A DNA stretch of 10,930 bases from Pseudomonadota bacterium. GTDB taxonomy: Bacteria > Pseudomonadota > Alphaproteobacteria > Sphingomonadales > Sphingomonadaceae. The translations under genes and the position numbers were made by a program. Of the stretch, positions 6,383 through 10,930 are shown in pieces (the first letter of the stretch is position 1; the number at the start of each line of letters is the position of its first letter). The stretch lies in NCBI GenBank assembly GCA_029781465.1, contig JAKOWQ010000207.1, positions 1 through 10,930 of the forward strand, in the 5' to 3' direction. The notes beneath the pieces are model-generated. The model was not told the origin of the DNA. It searched no databases and saw only the letters and a program-made list of their open reading frames with translations.

Positions 6383-7006
6383 ATGGACATTGCCACCCTG
6401 CCCCGGCGCACACAGGCCCAGCGGCGCGAGGAATCGGACGGACGGCTGCTTGCCGCCGCCGCCGCAATCATCGCCGAGGAAGGCTATCTTGCCGCCACGC
6501 TGGAACGGGTGGGTGAGCGCGCCGGGTTCAGCCGCGGGCTGGCCGGGCGCAAGTACGGATCGAAGGACGGCCTGATCGAAGCGGTGATCCGTCACGTATC
6601 GATCCGGGTCCATGCCGAGGTCGATCGCGCCACCGCCGGGATCGCCGATCCGCTTGAGCGGCTGCTGGCGCTGTTCGACCGCTTCGTCGAACTGGCCGAG
6701 CACGATGTGCCGGTGCGCGCCTATTTCGTGTTGTTCAGCGCGATGCTCGCCAACCGGCTCGAAACCCGCGCCACCTTCGACGAAATCCAGCAGCGCTTTG
6801 GCGATCGGATCGAGGCGCTGGTGATCGAGGCCCAGGCCGCGCATCGCATACCCCCTGCCCTGCCTTCCCAGCACATTGCCTACATGATCGGCTGCCTTCT
6901 TGCCGGCCTCGCCATCGAAAGCGCGGTCGAGGCCCCGCAGGTGGACGACCCGGCCGCCCTGCGCGCCAATATCCACGCACTGTTGCAGAGGGCGCTGGGG
7001 GGCTGA
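6383..7006 (+). CDS. TetR-family transcriptional regulator
   Basis: This 207-residue regulator has an N-terminal helix-turn-helix domain at about residues 18-68. The pattern is LLAAAAAIIAEEGYLAATLERVGERAGFSRG, ending in KYGSKDGLIEAVI, which is the TetR signature (G-x-TT-x-IA-x-AGVS...FxSKexL) with Arg-Lys in place of the usual Tyr-x-His-Phe. The remaining 140 residues are the helical ligand-binding and dimer domain, including an LFDRFVELAE helix. It probably represses the divergent P450 operon and itself through the perfect dyad at 6320-6351, with a P450 substrate or product as inducer; this is inferred from position. The ATG at 6383 has no strong ribosome binding site, so a slightly different start is possible. 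The downstream amidohydrolase begins 50 bases after its stop and may be cotranscribed. Confidence 0.9.
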   Translation: MDIATLPRRTQAQRREESDGRLLAAAAAIIAEEGYLAATLERVGERAGFSRGLAGRKYGSKDGLIEAVIRHVSIRVHAEVDRATAGIADPLERLLALFDRFVELAEHDVPVRAYFVLFSAMLANRLETRATFDEIQQRFGDRIEALVIEAQAAHRIPPALPSQHIAYMIGCLLAGLAIESAVEAPQVDDPAALRANIHALLQRALGG

Positions 7007-7056
7007 TATTCCCGGCCTTGGTTGCATTCGCCGTGCGCGCGGTTCACTCTTCCACA

Positions 7057-8352
7057 ATGAGCACCCGTTCGTTGATCCGCCGGTTTGGCAACGCCGCCGT
7101 GCTGGCCTTTTGCATCGTGGCCGCACCTGCCGGCTCGGAGACTCTCTATGTTCGCGCCGGGCACCTGGTTGATCCTGAGGCAGGACAGGTCTGGGACGCA
7201 CGGCTGATCCGGATCGAGGACGGCCGGGTCGTCGCCATCACCGCCGATGTGCCACCCGCCAATGGAGCAAGAGTGATCGACTGGTCGCAGCTGTGGGTGC
7301 TGCCGGGCCTTATCGACGCCCACGTCCATCTGGCCGATTTCCTGCAAACCAGCGATCCGGCCGAACCGCTCAAGCATTCCGCCGAGGAAACCGCCTATCT
7401 GGGCGCGCGCAATGCCCGGATCACGCTGGAAACCGGTTTCACCACCGTTCACGATGTCGGCTCATATCGCGGCATGGGCAATATCGAGCTGCGCAACGCG
7501 ATTGACCGTGGCGATGTAACCGGCCCGCGGATCGACGCCGTCGGGGGCTATATTACCGTCCCAGGCGGGGGCGGAGAGGTAACCGGGCTTCCCAGAGGCA
7601 TGAAGGTTCCCGCGGAAATGCGCATGGGGGTTGCCGCCACTCCGGCCCAGGTGCGCCGCAAGGTCAACCTGATGCTCGACAGCGGCGCGGATTCGATCAA
7701 GCTGATCGCAACCGGGGCGGTGCTCACCGAAGGCACCGAGCCGGGTCAGCAGGAACTGAGCGATGCCGCAATCGCGGCGGCCGTGGAAGCGGCCCGCGCG
7801 CGCGGCTCGTGGGTTACTGCCCATGCCCACGGCGCAGAGGGGATCAGATCAGCGATCCGCGCAGGGGTGCGCTCGATCGAACATGCCAGCCTGATTGACG
7901 ACGCGGGGATCGCACAGGCCCGGGCACGCGGCACGGTTCTGGTGATGGACATCTACAACGGGGACTACATTGCCGAAGTCGGGCGCCGCGACGGCTGGAG
8001 CGAGAGCATTCTGCGCAAGAACGACGAAACCACCGACGCCCAGCGCCAGGGCTTTGCCAAGGCGGTGCGCGCGGGCGTGGCGATTGCCTTCGGGACCGAT
8101 GCGGGGGTGTTCCCGCACGGCCAAAATGCCCGCCAGTTTTCCTACATGGTGCGCTGGGGCATGACGCCGATGCAGGCGATCCAGTCGGCCACCACCGTCG
8201 CGGCCAGGCTTCTGGGCCGCGAGCGCGATGTGGGGGCACTCAGCCCGGGCCATTGGGCCGACCTGATCGCGGTGGATGGCGATCCGCTTGCCGACATCAG
8301 CGTGCTCGAACGGGTCGAGCACGTGATGAAGGGCGGCGTGGTGGTGCGCTAG
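7057..8352 (+). CDS. Exported metal-dependent amidohydrolase (prolidase/imidazolonepropionase-like)
   Basis: This 431-residue protein starts with a signal peptide (about residues 1-28, core NAAVLAFCIVAAPAGS), so it acts in the periplasm or is secreted. The amidohydrolase TIM barrel carries the full binuclear metal set: H89-V-H91 after PGLIDA, the bridging K215 (SIKLIATG), H256 (TAHAHG), H276 (IEHAS) and D348 (FGTDAG). H354 in FPHGQN may contact substrate. Relatives of this sequence type include Xaa-Pro and Xaa-Arg/Lys dipeptidases and other peptidases or hydrolases, so a dipeptide-like substrate is plausible but unproven. I chose the ATG at 7057 because the longer frame from 7018 would need a TTG start and would spoil the signal peptide. 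Its stop codon overlaps that of the receptor gene on the other strand. Confidence 0.9.
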   Translation: MSTRSLIRRFGNAAVLAFCIVAAPAGSETLYVRAGHLVDPEAGQVWDARLIRIEDGRVVAITADVPPANGARVIDWSQLWVLPGLIDAHVHLADFLQTSDPAEPLKHSAEETAYLGARNARITLETGFTTVHDVGSYRGMGNIELRNAIDRGDVTGPRIDAVGGYITVPGGGGEVTGLPRGMKVPAEMRMGVAATPAQVRRKVNLMLDSGADSIKLIATGAVLTEGTEPGQQELSDAAIAAAVEAARARGSWVTAHAHGAEGIRSAIRAGVRSIEHASLIDDAGIAQARARGTVLVMDIYNGDYIAEVGRRDGWSESILRKNDETTDAQRQGFAKAVRAGVAIAFGTDAGVFPHGQNARQFSYMVRWGMTPMQAIQSATTVAARLLGRERDVGALSPGHWADLIAVDGDPLADISVLERVEHVMKGGVVVR

Positions 8353-10460
8353 GGCATCGCCAGGCGCATCCGCACGAAGCCCGAACGGCCCATTCCCGGC
8401 AGGCGGCTGCCAAGCGGCACGTCGCCGCCCGCATTGCGGTTGTAACCGCTCAGGAAGTCGGCATAGCGGCGGTCGAACAGGTTTTCGATGCCCCAGTCGA
8501 TCCGCAAGCCCTGGCGCATCTGCCAATGGCCGAAGATGCCGGCAACGACATGGCCTTCTCCGGGTTGTTCGCTGTTGCTCAATGATACCCGCTTTTGCGC
8601 CGCCGCGCCTTCCAGCTCGAAGGCCAGCGACCAGTCTCCCGCATCCCAGGCCAGCGCCAGCCGCCCCGAAGCCGGGGCAATACGATAGAGGTTGTCGGCG
8701 ATATCGGTGCGCCGCCCGCGCAGCCATGTCGCCACACCGTCAAGCCGCAGCGGCCCGGCCAGACGCAGGCCGAAGGCAATGTCCGCGCCGTAAAGCTCGG
8801 CCCCGACATTGGCGAAGCGCAGCGGGGTCGAATCCCCGCTGGCGGCGGCCACCATCTCGACCGGGGTGTTCACCACTCCGGGGGTGGCATCGTAGGGCAC
8901 GCCCTGGATGTAGTTTTCGATCCGGCGGTAGAACAGGCTGGGCCGCGCATAGGCGCTGCCTTTTTGCCAATCGATCCCGGCTTCGGCCTGCCAGGCGACT
9001 TCCGGCTTCAAGCCCGGATCGCCGACGTAGATGTTGCCGTCGGCCAGACCGCCGCTGGCCTCGGTCGGCAACCATGAAAAGCGTTCGATCAGGCTGGGCA
9101 CACGGGTCTTGCGGGCCAGCGCCAGACGGGGGGTAAGGCTTCCGGCGTGGCCCCACAGCCTGAGCGCGGCATCGAAAGTGGTGCCCTGCCAGTCGCGCGG
9201 TGCAGCGGCAAAGGCTGCCGCGAGCCCGGCTGGTCCGGCAGGAACCGCGCTGCCGAGCCGTGGCGACCCGGCCGAGGCCTCGTGCCGGTCGATCCGCGCC
9301 CCGGCCTCGATCTCGATCCCGCCCAGCGCGCCGCGCGCCTCGGCGTAACCGCCGGTCCGAAAGCTCGATCCATGATCGAGCGCGAAAATCGAGAAAGCCG
9401 TCATCAGCGGGTTGTAGATTCGGAACTGCTTGTCCTGCTGCTCGAAATCGGCGCCCAGACGCAAATGACGATCCGCGCTGCCCAGCCGCAAGGCGATCCC
9501 CGCGGCCAGGGTCCTGGCAGTGGTGTCGCTCTGCCGGGTCATGGCAGCGGCGGGCGCGGGACGCAGGCTGAAATTGTTCATCCGGTGCCCGATCCCGGCA
9601 TAGTCGAAGCGGCTCTCCAGCCGCACCCCCTCGGCAAGCTCACCCGAAAAGCGGGCCTTGAGGAAGTCGGCATGGAAATAGACGATATCCATCGCGAAGG
9701 GCGGGTTGCCCGAGGCGCCGGTCTGCTGGCGGCGATATTCGAGCGACAGCTCGCTGCCGCCCTGCCGCCAACCGAACTGCGCCCCGAACACCGCGCGGCG
9801 GTATGACGTTCCGGCGATCCTGCCCCCCGGAAACCGGGTATCGCCGCCCTGCTCCCACGAACCGATCACTCCGATGCGCAGGTTTGCACTGGCCAGCCCG
9901 GCTACCCCGCCGATCGCCCGGCCATCGTCTCCGCTGCGATAGAGCGCGGTCAGATCGAGCTGCGGCGCCAGATTGGCACCGGTGCCGAAGTGCACCGCCT
10001 TGAGCCGCGCATCGATCCCGCCGCCAAGCCCCGGCCCGTCGCGCACCGGAGAGACGCCGCGCGCGATCTCAACCCGGTCGAGCAGCACCAGGGGGGCGTA
10101 ATGCATCGGCGGGTCCATCGCGTTGGGGCCTCCGCCGGTAAAGTGCTGGCCATCGACCCGCAGCAGGATCCGTTCGCCGAATAGCCCGTGATACTGGACC
10201 TGGCCCGAGATCGCGCCGTTGTCGATCAGCGCCATCCCCGGCTGGCGGGCAATGAAGGCTGCCGCGTCTGGCGCGCTGACCGGCTCATCGAGGCTGGTGC
10301 GGGTGGTCTGGGTCGCGCTGGGCACCGCCGAGGGGCGCGGCGCGGTGACCACAATGGTGTTGGGATCGGATGCGGTATCGGCTTCGTCGGCATAGGCAGC
10401 CTGGGCCTGGCCCAGCACCAGCAGGGCTGCGCCGCAGCGCAGCGCAATGGCAGTCTTCAT
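8349..10460 (-). CDS. TonB-dependent outer-membrane receptor, copper (OprC/NosA-like) type
   Basis: This 703-residue receptor has a signal peptide (about 1-24) and a TonB box-like NTIVVTA (34-40). A plug domain follows (about 55-160; QYHGLFGERILLRVDG, then DRVEIARGVSPVRDGPGLGG), and then a 22-strand-type barrel to residue 703. The plug stretch GGGPNAMDPP and the barrel stretch GHRMNNFSLR match the copper-receptor family. From memory, OprC binds copper with Cys-x-x-x-Met and His-x-Met. Here Met115, His292 and Met294 remain, but the cysteine position is Gly111. The ligand may therefore be bound more weakly or be different. The end (FVRMRLAMP) lacks the aromatic last residue common in barrels. 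AAGGAA lies 8 bases before the ATG at 10460. An in-frame extension to 10634 would overlap the DUF2946 gene and is rejected. It probably follows the DUF2946 gene in one operon. Confidence 0.9.
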   Translation of the reverse strand: MKTAIALRCGAALLVLGQAQAAYADEADTASDPNTIVVTAPRPSAVPSATQTTRTSLDEPVSAPDAAAFIARQPGMALIDNGAISGQVQYHGLFGERILLRVDGQHFTGGGPNAMDPPMHYAPLVLLDRVEIARGVSPVRDGPGLGGGIDARLKAVHFGTGANLAPQLDLTALYRSGDDGRAIGGVAGLASANLRIGVIGSWEQGGDTRFPGGRIAGTSYRRAVFGAQFGWRQGGSELSLEYRRQQTGASGNPPFAMDIVYFHADFLKARFSGELAEGVRLESRFDYAGIGHRMNNFSLRPAPAAAMTRQSDTTARTLAAGIALRLGSADRHLRLGADFEQQDKQFRIYNPLMTAFSIFALDHGSSFRTGGYAEARGALGGIEIEAGARIDRHEASAGSPRLGSAVPAGPAGLAAAFAAAPRDWQGTTFDAALRLWGHAGSLTPRLALARKTRVPSLIERFSWLPTEASGGLADGNIYVGDPGLKPEVAWQAEAGIDWQKGSAYARPSLFYRRIENYIQGVPYDATPGVVNTPVEMVAAASGDSTPLRFANVGAELYGADIAFGLRLAGPLRLDGVATWLRGRRTDIADNLYRIAPASGRLALAWDAGDWSLAFELEGAAAQKRVSLSNSEQPGEGHVVAGIFGHWQMRQGLRIDWGIENLFDRRYADFLSGYNRNAGGDVPLGSRLPGMGRSGFVRMRLAMP

Positions 10461-10468
10461 CGTTGGGT

Positions 10469-10474
10469 TTCCTT
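10469..10474 (-). promoter_or_regulatory. Ribosome binding site deciding the receptor start
   Basis: On the minus strand AAGGAA lies 8 bases before the ATG at 10460. It supports the start that yields a normal signal peptide for the TonB-dependent receptor. Confidence 0.6.
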
Positions 10475-10497
10475 CGCAATTCGCGTGAATGCAGACA

Positions 10498-10514
10498 CCC
10501 TGCGCGCGGCAGGG
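10498..10514. other. Small hairpin between the DUF2946 and receptor genes
   Basis: CCCTGC (10498-10503) and GCAGGG (10509-10514) pair around a five-base loop in the 64-base gap between the two minus-strand genes. No T-run follows, so it is not a clear terminator. It could tune expression between the two genes or be chance. Confidence 0.25.
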
Positions 10515-10524
10515 CAGCTTGGGT

Positions 10525-10923
10525 TCAGGCGTGCGAAGGCGGTCCGGTCTGGGGTGGTGGCGGCGCAGCCAGGCCGCGACCGATCGCGGCGGCAAGGGCC
10601 GGCAGCGGAGCGGATTCGGTCGGCTGGGGCGCAAGCGTCAGGACGGGAGCGTCCGCATTTGCCGCCAGCGCCCCCAGCCCGGCAAAGGCGCAGGGACCAT
10701 CCTTGGCCTCGTGCTCGCGCTGGGTCGATCCCTTGCCGGGCAGGGCAAGCTCGATCTGTTGCGGCGCCGACCCGGTACAGACCGTGACGGTAAGCGTACG
10801 CCCGTCCTGAGCCGGAGCGAACATGTAACCCGCCGGAACCGCGGCGCGCAGCAGCAGCGCGGCGGCCAGCACCAGCGCCGCAAGCGCGCGTTGACGCATC
10901 ACCAATGTTCGCAGCCGCTGCAT
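10525..10923 (-). CDS. DUF2946 family protein
   Basis: This 132-residue protein fits the DUF2946 family. It has a hydrophobic N-terminal signal or anchor segment (about residues 12-30, then RAAVPAGYMFAP), a TVTVCTG strand with C49, a central H71 and C78 in DGPCAFAGL, and a proline-rich tail (PPPPQTGPP) typical of the family. Function is not established; such proteins are often found next to TonB-dependent copper receptors and other copper genes, which fits the gene 64 bases downstream. The two cysteines and the histidine could bind metal, by inference. The start is uncertain: the ATG at 10923 lies 7 bases from the window edge, and an in-frame ATG at 10899 (MRQRALAAL) matches the usual family N-terminus equally well. 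The promoter lies outside the window. Confidence 0.8.
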   Translation of the reverse strand: MQRLRTLVMRQRALAALVLAAALLLRAAVPAGYMFAPAQDGRTLTVTVCTGSAPQQIELALPGKGSTQREHEAKDGPCAFAGLGALAANADAPVLTLAPQPTESAPLPALAAAIGRGLAAPPPPQTGPPSHA

Positions 10924-10930
10924 GACCGTG

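Noticed and set aside
4957..6516. 519-residue open frame on the plus strand
   Set aside because: It is antisense to the P450 and rubredoxin genes and runs through the operator region. Its composition is that of a shadow frame and no motif is visible.
7849..8727. 292-residue open frame on the minus strand
   Set aside because: It overlaps the amidohydrolase on the opposite strand and the receptor in another frame. Both of those are strongly supported.
10461..10634. 58-residue N-terminal extension of the receptor
   Set aside because: It overlaps the DUF2946 gene, is Arg/Pro-rich, and would bury the signal peptide that follows the ATG at 10460.

Overview
The window looks like chromosomal DNA from an alphaproteobacterium, most likely of the order Sphingomonadales (Novosphingobium, Sphingobium, Erythrobacter and relatives). 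This is an inference from high GC with strong third-position bias, from the gene content (a CYP108-type P450, a TonB-dependent receptor, a TonB-like protein, a DUF3857/transglutaminase protein, a secreted amidohydrolase) and from protein style. I see no transposase, integrase, CRISPR array, tRNA or rRNA.

Layout, left to right. (1) 82-741, plus: a TonB-family energy transducer whose reading frame is interrupted by an in-frame TGA at 598-600, with the rest of its C-terminal domain intact to a TAG at 739-741. (2) 742-890: spacer with a strong hairpin and a weak promoter-like pair. (3) 891-1748, plus: a stand-alone JmjC/cupin-like putative Fe(II)/2-oxoglutarate oxygenase. (4) 1783-6252, minus: a run of four genes in transcription order P450 (CYP108-like), rubredoxin (53 aa, one base after the P450 stop), alpha/beta hydrolase, then a DUF3857/transglutaminase periplasmic protein. 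(5) 6253-6382: divergent control region with a perfect 12-bp inverted repeat whose spacer holds the best -35-like box for the P450. (6) 6383-7006, plus: a TetR-family regulator divergent from the P450. (7) 7057-8352, plus: an exported metal-dependent amidohydrolase. (8) 8349-10460, minus: a TonB-dependent receptor of the copper (OprC/NosA-like) type, converging on the amidohydrolase so that both stop codons share one CTAG. (9) 10525-10923, minus: a DUF2946 protein just upstream of the receptor and probably in the same operon.

How they may work together. The P450, rubredoxin and hydrolase look like a small oxidation module for a hydrophobic terpenoid or aromatic substrate, controlled by the divergent TetR regulator through the inverted repeat. 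The adjacent rubredoxin, in place of the usual [2Fe-2S] ferredoxin, is the most distinctive point. The DUF2946 protein and receptor look like an outer-membrane copper-handling module, but the receptor has glycine where the OprC-type copper site has cysteine, while the Met and His-x-Met ligands are kept. The TonB-like gene appears to be disabled or shortened by a single nonsense codon.

I found no clearly new multi-gene system. The best leads are the P450-rubredoxin pair with its operator, the altered copper receptor, and the interrupted tonB-like gene.
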